Positions 1 to 6,559 of a DNA stretch of 9,792 nt are shown piece after piece (positions within the stretch are counted from its first letter, which is position 1; each line of letters starts with the position of its first letter). The DNA comes from Aliterella sp. RAGGC_92. Its GTDB lineage: Bacteria > Cyanobacteriota > Cyanobacteriia > Cyanobacteriales > Chroococcidiopsidaceae. The position numbers were made by a program, and so were the translations under genes. Location of the stretch: positions 1 to 9,792 of the forward strand of contig JAPJOW010000162.1 in assembly GCA_030826005.1 (NCBI GenBank). The letters run 5' to 3'. The notes under the pieces are model-generated. The model was not told where the DNA came from. It saw only the letters and a program-made list of their open reading frames with translations, and did not search any database.

Positions 1-103
1 TTTAGGATAGATCGATGAATTATATGCTCCTCTTTATGCATTAAAAGAAAACAATAGCAATAAAACTTAATAAAAAAAGTTTTGTAGCAAACAAAACCAA
101 AAA

Positions 104-166
104 CTTAAACAAAGATTTAGCTATTTTTAATCAGAAATTAACTTATTTATCCCCATTACTTAACCG
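104..166 (+). promoter_or_regulatory. Pho box array upstream of pstS (predicted SphR/PhoB-type binding site)
   Basis: Octamers resembling the cyanobacterial Pho box (PyTTAAPyPyW) start every 11 bases at 104, 115, 126, 137, 148 and 159. They read CTTAAACA, ATTTAGCT, TTTAATCA, ATTAACTT, TATCCCCA and CTTAACCG. By hand they match 7, 5, 8, 7, 5 and 7 of 8 positions. Octamers separated by 3 bases are the known arrangement for the response regulator SphR (PhoB homologue) of cyanobacteria, usually as three tandem repeats. The last repeat ends 15 bases before a candidate -10, where an activator would take over the -35 role. The inference is that phosphate starvation switches on pstS and the genes behind it. 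Confidence 0.8.
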
Positions 167-181
167 ATCTAGTAGTAATTT

Positions 182-187
182 TATACA
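182..187 (+). promoter_or_regulatory. candidate -10 element of the pstS promoter
   Basis: TATACA lies 15 bases after the last Pho-box octamer, and no good TTGACA-like -35 sits in front of it, as expected for an activator-dependent Pho promoter. Transcription would start near 194, leaving a leader of roughly 34 bases. The call rests on spacing and a hexamer match only. Confidence 0.45.
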
Positions 188-212
188 GGGTGACAAAAAT
201 AATTCTTTTGAT

Positions 213-217
213 AGAGG
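213..217 (+). promoter_or_regulatory. ribosome binding site of pstS
   Basis: AGAGG (core GAGG, 214-217) ends 10 bases before the ATG at 228. It supports that start. It is one of the few recognisable Shine-Dalgarno sequences in the plus-strand operon; pstC, pstA, pstB and the DUF411 gene have none that is clear. Confidence 0.6.
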
Positions 218-227
218 TTGGATTTAT

Positions 228-1280
228 ATGGTTTTGTCTAAAGCCACTTTTAGGCTTGCTTTTACAGCTTCAGCGATCGCTGGGGCGGTATTATTAGGAT
301 CGGTAGTTGAATCTTTCGCCCAAACAGTAACTTTAAATGGTGCTGGAGCTACTTTTCCCGAACCTTTATATCAACGCTACTTTAGCGAACTGCGTAAAGG
401 CAGCCAACCCGTACAAGTTAACTATCAAGGAATTGGTAGCGGTGGCGGAATCAAACAATTAACCGCAGGAAGCGTTGACTTTGCAGGTAGCGATACAGCT
501 TTAACAGACGCGGAAGCCGCTAAAGTTAAAAATGGAGTTTTGTATGTCCCTACCGCCGGAGGCCCGGTTGCTGTAGTTTACAACTTGCCTGGTGTATCGA
601 ATTTAAAATTATCTCGTAAGGTATTGCCAGCAATTTTCTCTGGTCAAATTACTAAGTGGAATGACCCCAAAATTGCCGCAGATAACCCTGGAGCAAAATT
701 ACCAAATAGTCAAATTAGACTAGCTGTACGCGCTGATAGCAGTGGTACGAGCTACATTTTTAGCAATGCTCTTAGTTCAATGGATAGCTACTTCAAAGGT
801 AGAATTGGCCCTAGCAAATCACCAAAATGGCCCGGAAAGCCTGTAAGTGGTAAAGGAAATCCTGGCGTTGCTCAAATTGTCAAACGGACTGCTGGTAGCA
901 TTGGTTATGTAGAAGCTTCGTTTGCAGCGAACAATAAACTGCAATCAGCGTTAGTGCAAAACAGTAAAGGCGCTTATGTTGCACCGACTCTAGCGGAAGC
1001 AAATAAAGCTCTTAATGCAGTACAGTTTAATCCCGATCACCGAGTTACATTTAGTAAGTTAGGCAATCCTGGAGATGGATACCCAATTACGGGTTTAACT
1101 TGGTTAATGGTGTATAAAAATTATACCCAGCCCGGTGATGCAGCCGCCGTTAAGCGGATGGTGCAATGGATTATGACTGATGGGCAACAGTTGAACGATA
1201 ATCTTGGATACACGCGCATTCCTCAAAGTGTTGCAAGTCAAGTTGTCCAAAGTATCAATAGTGGTGTGAAAGGCCCCTAG
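228..1280 (+). CDS. pstS: phosphate ABC transporter, periplasmic phosphate-binding protein PstS
   Basis: This protein captures inorganic phosphate in the periplasm and delivers it to the PstC-PstA channel. It has 350 residues, normal for the family. A signal peptide covers about residues 1-31, with a basic start, a hydrophobic stretch 10-27 and probable cleavage at SFA/Q near 31. The phosphate pocket of PstS proteins is recognisable: GAGATFPEP at 38-46, GIGSGGG at 68-74, DFAGSD at 84-89 and RADSSGTS at 168-175. These supply the threonine/phenylalanine, serine, aspartate and arginine-serine-glycine-threonine contacts known from E. coli PstS. The start is fixed by the ribosome site and the signal peptide. 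It is first in the pst operon, directly behind a Pho box, and is followed by a strong hairpin that probably sets its level apart from pstC. Some cyanobacteria carry a related binding protein, SphX; this gene leads a pstSCAB order, so PstS is preferred. Confidence 0.97.
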   Translation: MVLSKATFRLAFTASAIAGAVLLGSVVESFAQTVTLNGAGATFPEPLYQRYFSELRKGSQPVQVNYQGIGSGGGIKQLTAGSVDFAGSDTALTDAEAAKVKNGVLYVPTAGGPVAVVYNLPGVSNLKLSRKVLPAIFSGQITKWNDPKIAADNPGAKLPNSQIRLAVRADSSGTSYIFSNALSSMDSYFKGRIGPSKSPKWPGKPVSGKGNPGVAQIVKRTAGSIGYVEASFAANNKLQSALVQNSKGAYVAPTLAEANKALNAVQFNPDHRVTFSKLGNPGDGYPITGLTWLMVYKNYTQPGDAAAVKRMVQWIMTDGQQLNDNLGYTRIPQSVASQVVQSINSGVKGP

Positions 1281-1307
1281 TTTCTAAAATATTTGGTTAA
1301 TTGAGAC

Positions 1308-1346
1308 GAGTTTTGGGGGATTTCTGCTGGAGATCCCCCAAAACTC
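1308..1346 (+). terminator. strong intercistronic hairpin between pstS and pstC
   Basis: A perfect 14-base inverted repeat, GAGTTTTGGGGGAT (1308-1321) and ATCCCCCAAAACTC (1333-1346), extends inward by three more pairs (one G-T) to a 5-base loop TGCTG. No T-run follows (the next bases are CATTTAAAAAAATT), so it is not a classical intrinsic terminator. A hairpin after a highly needed binding-protein gene commonly stops part of the transcripts or protects the upstream message from 3' exonucleases, raising binding protein over permease. That role is inferred here. Confidence 0.7.
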
Positions 1347-1394
1347 ATTTAAAAAAATTATCAAATTTCAACGATTAATAGTTACTGGCTAATT

Positions 1395-2354
1395 ATGCAA
1401 CAAGGCTTGGAATCTGAAGCAAACAATTTGAAAATAATCGATAGCAGCAATCATTGGCTAGACAAAGGATTTACTTGGCTAGTGTGGATTTTTGCCTCTG
1501 GTACAGTTTTGCTGCTGTTTTGGATGAGTTGGATAATTTTTGACAAAGCTTTGCCTGCAATTAACAAGTACGGGTTAGGATTTTTGTGGAGTCAAGAATG
1601 GGATGTAGGCAATCTTGTTTTTGGAGCGTTGCCTTATATTTACGGAACTTTAGTAAGTAGTGCGATCGCCTTATTATTAGCTTTTCCTATTGGGCTGGCG
1701 GTAGCAATTGTTACGAGCGAGAATTTTTTACCGCTTGTCGTGCGAAATCCTATCGCCTTTGTCATTGAACTAATTGCCGCAATTCCTAGTGTAATTATTG
1801 GACTATGGGGCATATTTGTCTTAATTCCCGCCCTCGATCCTTTGCAACAATGGCTGTATCAAAACTTTGGCTGGTTTCCTTTATTTAGCACTCAACCTGC
1901 GGGCTACGGAATGCTGGTTGCGGGTTTAATTTTGGCAATTATGATTTTGCCTACAATGGCGGCGATTTCCCGCGAAGTGTTACTTGCAATTCCCAAAGAG
2001 TTGCGAAGCGGCTCGATGTCTTTGGGTGCTACTCGTTGGGAAAGTATTTTTGGTGTAATTATTCCGGCGGCGGCTTCAGGAATAGTAGGGGCGGCAATTT
2101 TGGCGCTGGGACGGGCTTTAGGCGAAACAATGGCTGTAACATTAGTAATTGGCAATTCGCCGATTATCAGCGCTTCCTTGCTTGACTTGGGTTATACAAT
2201 TCCCGCAGTTATGGCAAACGAGTTTGGCGAAGCCCAAGACGATATACACGTCGGCGCATTGATGTACCTGGCTTTAATTTTGTTTGTCGTTACCTTACTT
2301 GTAAATATGGCGGCGGTGTTGATGGTGCGTTTAATTGGTAGCAAACAACAATAA
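1395..2354 (+). CDS. pstC: phosphate ABC transporter permease PstC
   Basis: One of the two membrane subunits that form the phosphate channel in the inner membrane. It has 319 residues and about six membrane helices, the first near 26-50. A conserved cytoplasmic loop that docks on the ATPase (EAA-type) lies at about 193-224, in the form REVLLAIPKELRSGSMSLGA, and the family-typical GRALGETMAV follows at 239-248. The ATG is 114 bases after pstS; no clear Shine-Dalgarno is seen, so an in-frame start slightly downstream is possible, but the N-terminal helix argues against a much shorter form. The stop is 5 bases before pstA. Expression probably depends on read-through past the hairpin at 1308-1346. 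Confidence 0.96.
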   Translation: MQQGLESEANNLKIIDSSNHWLDKGFTWLVWIFASGTVLLLFWMSWIIFDKALPAINKYGLGFLWSQEWDVGNLVFGALPYIYGTLVSSAIALLLAFPIGLAVAIVTSENFLPLVVRNPIAFVIELIAAIPSVIIGLWGIFVLIPALDPLQQWLYQNFGWFPLFSTQPAGYGMLVAGLILAIMILPTMAAISREVLLAIPKELRSGSMSLGATRWESIFGVIIPAAASGIVGAAILALGRALGETMAVTLVIGNSPIISASLLDLGYTIPAVMANEFGEAQDDIHVGALMYLALILFVVTLLVNMAAVLMVRLIGSKQQ

Positions 2355-2359
2355 AACCT

Positions 2360-3262
2360 ATGTCTGCAAGTTATCCCGAAAAATTAAACGAAGTAGAACT
2401 ACATAAACCTTTGCCTATTTATCGGACAATGTTTGAATATGGGATGAGCGCGATCGCATTTATCCTTACTGGTATAGCTTTACTACCATTAGTCGCCATC
2501 TTAGTAGAAATTCTCCGCCAAGGCTTACCCAACTTAAAACCCGAAGTATTTACAACTTTACCCGCACCGCCGCCAATATTACCGGGAGATCCTAATGGAT
2601 TTGGTAATGCGATTGTCGGTACGCTAATGATGGTGGGGATTGCGTCGCTAATTAGCATCCCCGTAGGAATAATGACAGGCGTATTTTTAGCGGAGTTTGG
2701 TCAAACTTCAAAAGTCGCTAGTTTTGTCCGCTTTGTAACTACGATTTTAACGGGCGTACCTTCAATTATTGCCGGGGTATTTGCCTATGGCGTACTAATT
2801 CTCAATCAAGTTACCCAATTTTCGGCAGTAGCAGGGGGTTTTGCGTTGTCGGTAATTATGCTGCCAATTGTTGCTCTCACTACCGAACAAGCTTTAAAAT
2901 TAGTGCCGCACTCTCAACGCCTTGCGTCGGCGGCTTTAGGCGCTAGTCGGTTTCAAACGACATTTAAAATTGCGATCGCATCGGCAATTCCAGCAATAAC
3001 TACAGGGGTTTTATTAGCGGTAGCACGGGCGGCGGGAGAAACTGCACCGTTGATTTTTACGGCTTTATTTAGCGATATTTGGCCCCAGGGATTATTTGAA
3101 CCTAGTCCAGCATTGTCAACTTTGATTTATAAGTATGCTCAATCTCCCGATGTAGTTCAAAATCAGATTGCTTGGACGGCTTCCGTTGTTTTGGTTGGGC
3201 TGGTTTTGTGTATTAGTATTTTGTCGCGGTTAGCGACGCGCCAACGTTTGAGCGATCGTTAA
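2360..3262 (+). CDS. pstA: phosphate ABC transporter permease PstA
   Basis: The second membrane subunit of the phosphate channel, partner of PstC. It has 300 residues, close to the usual size. Hydrophobic helices are seen near 29-52, 84-110, 128-150, 156-175, 205-225 and 271-290. The EAA-type ATPase-docking loop is at about 176-207, containing HSQRLASAALGASR, and is followed by ARAAGETAP at 222-230, the PstA counterpart of PstC's GRALGETMA. It starts 5 bases after pstC and ends 16 bases before pstB, so the three are surely co-transcribed. No Shine-Dalgarno is visible; translational coupling to pstC is likely. Confidence 0.96.
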   Translation: MSASYPEKLNEVELHKPLPIYRTMFEYGMSAIAFILTGIALLPLVAILVEILRQGLPNLKPEVFTTLPAPPPILPGDPNGFGNAIVGTLMMVGIASLISIPVGIMTGVFLAEFGQTSKVASFVRFVTTILTGVPSIIAGVFAYGVLILNQVTQFSAVAGGFALSVIMLPIVALTTEQALKLVPHSQRLASAALGASRFQTTFKIAIASAIPAITTGVLLAVARAAGETAPLIFTALFSDIWPQGLFEPSPALSTLIYKYAQSPDVVQNQIAWTASVVLVGLVLCISILSRLATRQRLSDR

Positions 3263-3278
3263 ATGTAATAACTATCTA

Positions 3279-4082
3279 ATGAATAACAATAATTTTCCTG
3301 CCGTTTCTGCAATTCCCGCGCTCAAAGTCAAAAATTTAAACTTTTACTATGGCAACTTAAAAGCGCTCGAATCAGTGTCAATGGACATTTACCAAGGACA
3401 TATCACCGCAATTATTGGCCCCTCTGGTTGTGGCAAATCGACTTTTATTAAGTCTCTTAATCGCATTAGCGAATTAGAAAGCAGCACTATTAGAGTTGAG
3501 GGTCAAGTAGAATTTTTTGGGCAAAATATCTATGCAAGTCGCGTCAATTTAAACCGTCTGCGCCAGCAAATTGGCATGGTGTTTCAAAAGCCGAACCCTT
3601 TTCCCATGAGCATTTATGACAATGTGGCTTATGGAGTGCGAATTGCTGGGCGTTGTACCAAAAGTAAGTTAGATGAAATAGTCGAATCGGCTATTAAAAG
3701 CGCGGCTTTATGGGATGAAGTCAAAGATACGTTAAATAAGTCCGCCTTGGGACTATCTGGCGGGCAACAACAGCGCCTTTGTATTGCCCGTGCTTTAGCT
3801 GTCAAGCCGAAAATTTTATTAATGGACGAACCCGCATCAGCCCTCGATCCAATCGCTACAATGAAAATTGAGGACTTGATTAAAAATTTGCGTACTGAAG
3901 TAACGATCGCTATTGTTACTCACAATATGCAACAAGCGGCGCGGGTTTCTGATTACACAGCTTTTTTTAGCACTGATGAAAGCCGCATTGGGCAAATGGT
4001 CGAATTTGGTTCTACAACTCAGATTTTTGCTGAAGCTACCGAATCTCGTACCCGCGATTATGTACAAGGACGTTTTGGCTAA
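3279..4082 (+). CDS. pstB: phosphate ABC transporter ATP-binding protein PstB
   Basis: The cytoplasmic ATPase that powers phosphate import through PstC-PstA. It has 267 residues, typical for PstB. All ABC motifs are intact: Walker A GPSGCGKST at 47-55; Q-loop around Gln103 in the PstB-typical QKPNPFPMSIYDNVAYG; signature LSGGQQQRLCIARAL from 159; Walker B ILLMDEP at 179-185 with catalytic Glu184; D-loop SALDP at 187-191; switch His215 in VTHNM. A nearer upstream ATG at 3263 is followed at once by a stop, so 3279 is the start. Many cyanobacteria carry two pstB copies in tandem and many other bacteria follow pstB with phoU; here neither is present within the window. Confidence 0.97.
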   Translation: MNNNNFPAVSAIPALKVKNLNFYYGNLKALESVSMDIYQGHITAIIGPSGCGKSTFIKSLNRISELESSTIRVEGQVEFFGQNIYASRVNLNRLRQQIGMVFQKPNPFPMSIYDNVAYGVRIAGRCTKSKLDEIVESAIKSAALWDEVKDTLNKSALGLSGGQQQRLCIARALAVKPKILLMDEPASALDPIATMKIEDLIKNLRTEVTIAIVTHNMQQAARVSDYTAFFSTDESRIGQMVEFGSTTQIFAEATESRTRDYVQGRFG

Positions 4083-4086
4083 TTTT

Positions 4087-4563
4087 ATGATTAATAAGTT
4101 GACTTTCCGGCGATTATTTTCTTGGGTAGCGATCGCATTTACAATTTTTTTAACAACTACAACTAGCGCCTTTGCTGCCAATCTTCCCAAAGCAGTTATG
4201 TATCGAGATCCCGCCTGTACTTGCTGTGGTGCTTGGATGAAACACATGGAATCTCAAGGGTTTAAGGTAAAAAATGTTCCCACTGCGGACATCATGGCTT
4301 TTAAACAAAAACAGGGAGTAACGGACGATTTAGCCTCTTGTCATACGGCAATAATTGACGGCTACGTTGTTGAAGGTCACGTTCCTAGCGATGATGTTAA
4401 GCGCCTTTTAGCAGAAAAACCCGATGATATTAAAGGTATAGCTGTCCCCGGTATGCCTGTAGGTACTCCAGGAATGGAAATGGGCGATAAAAAAGATTCT
4501 TATGCTGTAGTTTCTTTTGACAAGCAAGGGCAAACTAAAGTCTTTAAACAATATTCGTTCTAA
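4087..4563 (+). CDS. exported DUF411 family protein, putative metal-binding
   Basis: A 158-residue protein with a signal peptide at about 1-30 (hydrophobic 11-24, cleavage at AFA/A). The mature part has the DUF411 hallmarks: YRDPACTCCGAWMKHM with Cys44, Cys46 and Cys47; ASCHTA with Cys85-His86; VVEGHVP with His98; and a Met/Gly-rich PGMPVGTPGMEMG at 121-133. DUF411 proteins are annotated as metal-binding and often sit beside copper-handling genes; the clustered Cys, His and Met fit soft-metal binding in the periplasm, though no function is proven. The ATG is chosen because it opens the signal peptide and lies 4 bases after the pstB stop. The frame is open further upstream to 3913, but that part overlaps pstB and is not protein-like. 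It is probably co-transcribed with pst. Confidence 0.88.
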   Translation: MINKLTFRRLFSWVAIAFTIFLTTTTSAFAANLPKAVMYRDPACTCCGAWMKHMESQGFKVKNVPTADIMAFKQKQGVTDDLASCHTAIIDGYVVEGHVPSDDVKRLLAEKPDDIKGIAVPGMPVGTPGMEMGDKKDSYAVVSFDKQGQTKVFKQYSF

Positions 4564-4601
4564 GATAGCAATCCTAAATCAGTTGTAAACAAAAAGGTTT
4601 C

Positions 4602-4663
4602 GCCCCCTAGCCCCCGTTTCTTGGAAAAGACTCTTAGCCCCCAAAATTGGGGGTTGGGGGCTA
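4602..4663 (+). repeat. C/G-rich inverted repeat, possible end of the pst transcript
   Basis: TAGCCCCCAA (4635-4644) and TTGGGGGCTA (4654-4663) form a 10-base perfect stem around a 9-base loop that itself contains GGGGG. Upstream GCCCCC (4602-4607) and CCCCC (4611-4615) can pair alternatively with GGGGGC (4656-4661) and GGGGG (4649-4653), so two competing folds are possible. The composition resembles the short C5/G5 palindromic repeats scattered between genes in many cyanobacterial genomes. No T-run follows, so termination would be of the non-classical kind. Confidence 0.6.
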
Positions 4664-4665
4664 TC

Positions 4666-4671
4666 TATACT
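4666..4671 (+). promoter_or_regulatory. possible -10 element for the small membrane protein gene
   Basis: TATACT just after the palindromic repeat is a good -10 match, 26 bases before the ATG at 4698. No convincing -35 is found at normal spacing, since that position lies inside the hairpin. Tentative. Confidence 0.25.
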
Positions 4672-4697
4672 TCATAACTTAAGTAAGATTGGTATAT

Positions 4698-4934
4698 ATG
4701 CAGCAAGAAAAGATATTGTGGTTAGTTAAAGGTGTGGGTGGCTTGCTATGCGTGGGCTTAGGCTTAAGCGTTTTTGGTGAAGCTTTGAGTCGCAAAATTA
4801 GCGGCGATGGCTGGTTTTGGATTGGGACAGCAAGTTTAGTCATATTTAACTTTGGTTTGTGTTTGATGTTCGATAGCCACAACCATCAAACCCGGCTTGA
4901 GAAGTTAAAGGAAAAAGAAAGTTTAAGTAACTAG
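4698..4934 (+). CDS. small two-helix membrane protein, unknown function
   Basis: A 78-residue protein with two predicted membrane helices, about 7-30 (LWLVKGVGGLLCVGLGLSVF) and 39-58 (WFWIGTASLVIFNFGLCLMF). They are joined by a short polar turn SRKISGDG, and a charged tail with Lys/Glu pairs follows at 66-78. I do not recognise a family. The ATG at 4698 is preferred over an in-frame TTG at 4689; neither has a clear ribosome site. Support for a real gene is the compact membrane-protein pattern, the lack of better frames, and the terminator placed directly after it. It may be read from its own promoter or by read-through from pst. Confidence 0.65.
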   Translation: MQQEKILWLVKGVGGLLCVGLGLSVFGEALSRKISGDGWFWIGTASLVIFNFGLCLMFDSHNHQTRLEKLKEKESLSN

Positions 4935-4947
4935 CCTTTAAATGTAG

Positions 4948-4978
4948 AAGGGAATCCGCCGAGGTGGATTCCCTTTTT
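4948..4978 (+). terminator. intrinsic terminator between convergent operons
   Basis: AAGGGAATCC (4948-4957) pairs perfectly with GGATTCCCTT (4966-4975), with a further CC/GG possible in the 8-base loop. TTTTT follows the stem on the plus strand (4974-4978). On the minus strand the run after the stem is weaker (TTCTACATTT), so it is a good terminator for the plus-strand gene ending at 4934 and a plausible one for the minus-strand cupin ending at 4982. Confidence 0.88.
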
Positions 4979-4981
4979 AAA

Positions 4982-5326
4982 TTAATCTTCGTCGCGTCCG
5001 TGAACTTGGGCGGGTGGGCTTGTCGCTTCAACGGCGGTGAAAGATTCGAGAATTTTGTAAGTATGAGAAGAACCTTTAGGGACAACCCAAGAATTACCAG
5101 GTTCGAGCAAAATCATTTGTCCTTCGATGTGTAACTCAGCTTTGCCACTAATTACATAACCTACGGTTTCGTACTCGCGTGTGGATGGGGGTTTAGTTTC
5201 GGTAGTTGGTTCTTCGTTTTCCCACAGACGCATAGATAAAGATTTCCCGGAGGCGAGATATTTTTGTCCTAATTGTCCTGTAGGGGAAGTAGTGGAATCG
5301 ACTTTTTTTACACTTGTATCGCTCAT
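4982..5326 (-). CDS. small single-domain cupin protein
   Basis: A 114-residue cytoplasmic protein with one cupin barrel at about 45-105. The second cupin motif is clear: GNSWVVPKGSSH at 77-88, fitting G-x5-P-x-G-x2-H. The first motif is degenerate: in STREYETVGYVISGKAEL (48-65) the glutamate and glycine frame is kept, but the two metal-binding histidines of HxH are replaced by other residues. A metal centre of the usual type is therefore doubtful, and a binding or structural role is as likely as catalysis. The start is fixed by AGGAG 8 bases ahead; the frame is open to 5407 but that part overlaps the dehydrogenase. It is the last gene of the minus-strand operon, 10 bases after dehydrogenase 1. 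Confidence 0.88.
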   Translation of the reverse strand: MSDTSVKKVDSTTSPTGQLGQKYLASGKSLSMRLWENEEPTTETKPPSTREYETVGYVISGKAELHIEGQMILLEPGNSWVVPKGSSHTYKILESFTAVEATSPPAQVHGRDED

Positions 5327-5333
5327 AATTAAT

Positions 5334-5338
5334 CTCCT
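5334..5338 (-). promoter_or_regulatory. ribosome binding site of the cupin gene
   Basis: On the minus strand AGGAG lies 8 bases before the cupin ATG at 5326 and overlaps the TAG stop of dehydrogenase 1 (5337-5339). This sets the cupin start and suggests translational coupling of the two genes. Confidence 0.85.
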
Positions 5339-6551
5339 ATTTTCCTGGTACGAGTTCAACCTTGATCCAGCCGGGTTGTCTTTTATCGAAAGCCTTGTAA
5401 GCTTCAATTGCCGAGGTTAGTGGTTCGCGCTGGGTCAAGATTTGTTCGGGATCTACAGCGCCAGTTTCTACCAAATCTACAAGGGTGGGAATATATTTGC
5501 GGTGGTTGCAGTTGCCCATGTTGATTGTGAGATTTTTGTTCATCGCCATACCTAAAGGGAAAAAACGATGATTTGGCGGATATACCCCGATAATTGACAA
5601 AGTTCCAGCTTTGGCTAAACCCTGCACCGCCCAAGTTATCGCTTGCGACGGGCCATCTCCAGGATTCCAGTTACCATCGCTGGGGTTAATTTCTGGCGCG
5701 ATTTGTTCGACTTCTTGCTGAAACTCTTTTGCTTGCTGCTGGGCAAGTTTTGCGGCGGGACCTGCATGAGGTTGGCTTGAATCAACGCCCACCGCATCGA
5801 TCGCGCGATCGACTCCTATACCGCCTGTCAAGCTTTGAATTGTCTCTACAGGGTCTTCGGCATTAAAATCAATGATTTCCGCCCCTAAATCCCTTGCCAT
5901 TTCTAGACGAGAGGCAATAGTATCAATGGCTAAAATCCGCCCCGCACCCATTAATTGAGCGCTGGCGATCGCAAACATCCCCACCGGGCCGCAACCAAAC
6001 ACTGCTACCGTATCCCCTGGGGAGATTTCCGCAATTTCTGCGCCAAAATAAGCGGTGGGAAAAATATCCGATAACATGATTGCTTGGTCGTCGGTTACGC
6101 CTTGGGGCAATTTGACTAAACCAACGTTGGCGTAAGGAATCCGCGCGTACTCGGCTTGCAAGCCATTAAAAGGGCCGCTATCTTTTGGGCCGCCAAAAAA
6201 GGCAGTTCCCGCACTCGGCCCGTTGGGGTTAGCTTCGTCGCATTGGGCATAGTAACCAGTGCGACAGTAAGAACAAGAACCACAGCCAATAGTAGACGGA
6301 ATAACAACGCGATCGCCTACTTTTAAGTTACGAACATTTGCGCCAATTTCTTCAACTATCCCTACGCCCTCGTGACCTAGAATTGTCCCCGGCTGCATCC
6401 CCGAAAATGTCCCGCGAATCATGTGCAAATCTGTACCGCAAATAGCACTAGCAGTAAGCCGGACAATCGCATCGTTTGGGTGTTCGATTTTGGGTTCGGG
6501 GACGCTGTCTAAACGAATGTCACCGATACCGTGAAAAACCACAGCTTTCAT
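5337..6551 (-). CDS. zinc-dependent alcohol/formaldehyde-type dehydrogenase (dehydrogenase 1)
   Basis: A 404-residue cytoplasmic medium-chain dehydrogenase of the formaldehyde-dehydrogenase-like branch, expected to oxidise an alcohol or aldehyde adduct with NAD(P); the substrate cannot be read from sequence. Catalytic zinc ligands are Cys38 (AICGTDLH), His60-Glu61 (GHEGVG) and probably Asp162 (SDIFPT). Structural zinc cysteines are 90, 93, 96 and 104. The Rossmann motif is GCGPVG at 186-191, with Asp210 ending the second strand (LAID), favouring NAD over NADP. Against the two upstream paralogues it has a Gln/Glu-rich insertion near 261-302 (KLAQQQAKEFQQEVEQ, then NWNPGDGPSQ), as some members of this branch have. 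A strong AAGGAG precedes the ATG. It lies 24 bases after the propeller gene and 10 before the cupin. Confidence 0.93.
   Translation of the reverse strand: MKAVVFHGIGDIRLDSVPEPKIEHPNDAIVRLTASAICGTDLHMIRGTFSGMQPGTILGHEGVGIVEEIGANVRNLKVGDRVVIPSTIGCGSCSYCRTGYYAQCDEANPNGPSAGTAFFGGPKDSGPFNGLQAEYARIPYANVGLVKLPQGVTDDQAIMLSDIFPTAYFGAEIAEISPGDTVAVFGCGPVGMFAIASAQLMGAGRILAIDTIASRLEMARDLGAEIIDFNAEDPVETIQSLTGGIGVDRAIDAVGVDSSQPHAGPAAKLAQQQAKEFQQEVEQIAPEINPSDGNWNPGDGPSQAITWAVQGLAKAGTLSIIGVYPPNHRFFPLGMAMNKNLTINMGNCNHRKYIPTLVDLVETGAVDPEQILTQREPLTSAIEAYKAFDKRQPGWIKVELVPGK
5797..5812. repeat. 16-base perfect palindrome inside dehydrogenase 1
   Basis: TCGATCGCGCGATCGA is its own reverse complement and is made of two overlapping HIP1-like cores (CGATCGCG and CGCGATCG). 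It encodes part of the region VDRAIDAV (about residues 247-254). It is probably a product of HIP1 enrichment rather than a separate element. Confidence 0.6.
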
Positions 6552-6559
6552 CGTAGATT

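Noticed and set aside
66..73. CTTAATAA as a further Pho-box octamer
   Set aside because: It is 38 bases before the array, out of the 11-base register, and isolated.
1904..2155. Minus-strand open frame of 83 codons inside pstC
   Set aside because: Mirror of a strong conserved permease coding region; low-complexity product and no ribosome site.
2419..2658. Minus-strand open frame inside pstA
   Set aside because: Shadow of the PstA coding frame with no recognisable protein features.
3913..4086. Upstream extension of the DUF411 frame
   Set aside because: It overlaps pstB and would bury the signal peptide; ATG 4087 puts the signal peptide at the N-terminus, 4 bases after the pstB stop.
3837..4247. 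Minus-strand 136-codon frame across pstB and the DUF411 gene
   Set aside because: Overlaps two well-supported genes on the other strand and shows no domain.
4689..4697. TTG start for the small membrane protein
   Set aside because: An ATG three codons later gives the same protein with a commoner start codon.
4846..5085. Minus-strand open frame across the terminator and cupin 3' end
   Set aside because: Reads through the terminator hairpin and overlaps the cupin in another frame.
5327..5407. Upstream extension of the cupin frame
   Set aside because: It overlaps dehydrogenase 1, whereas the ATG at 5326 has an ideal AGGAG.
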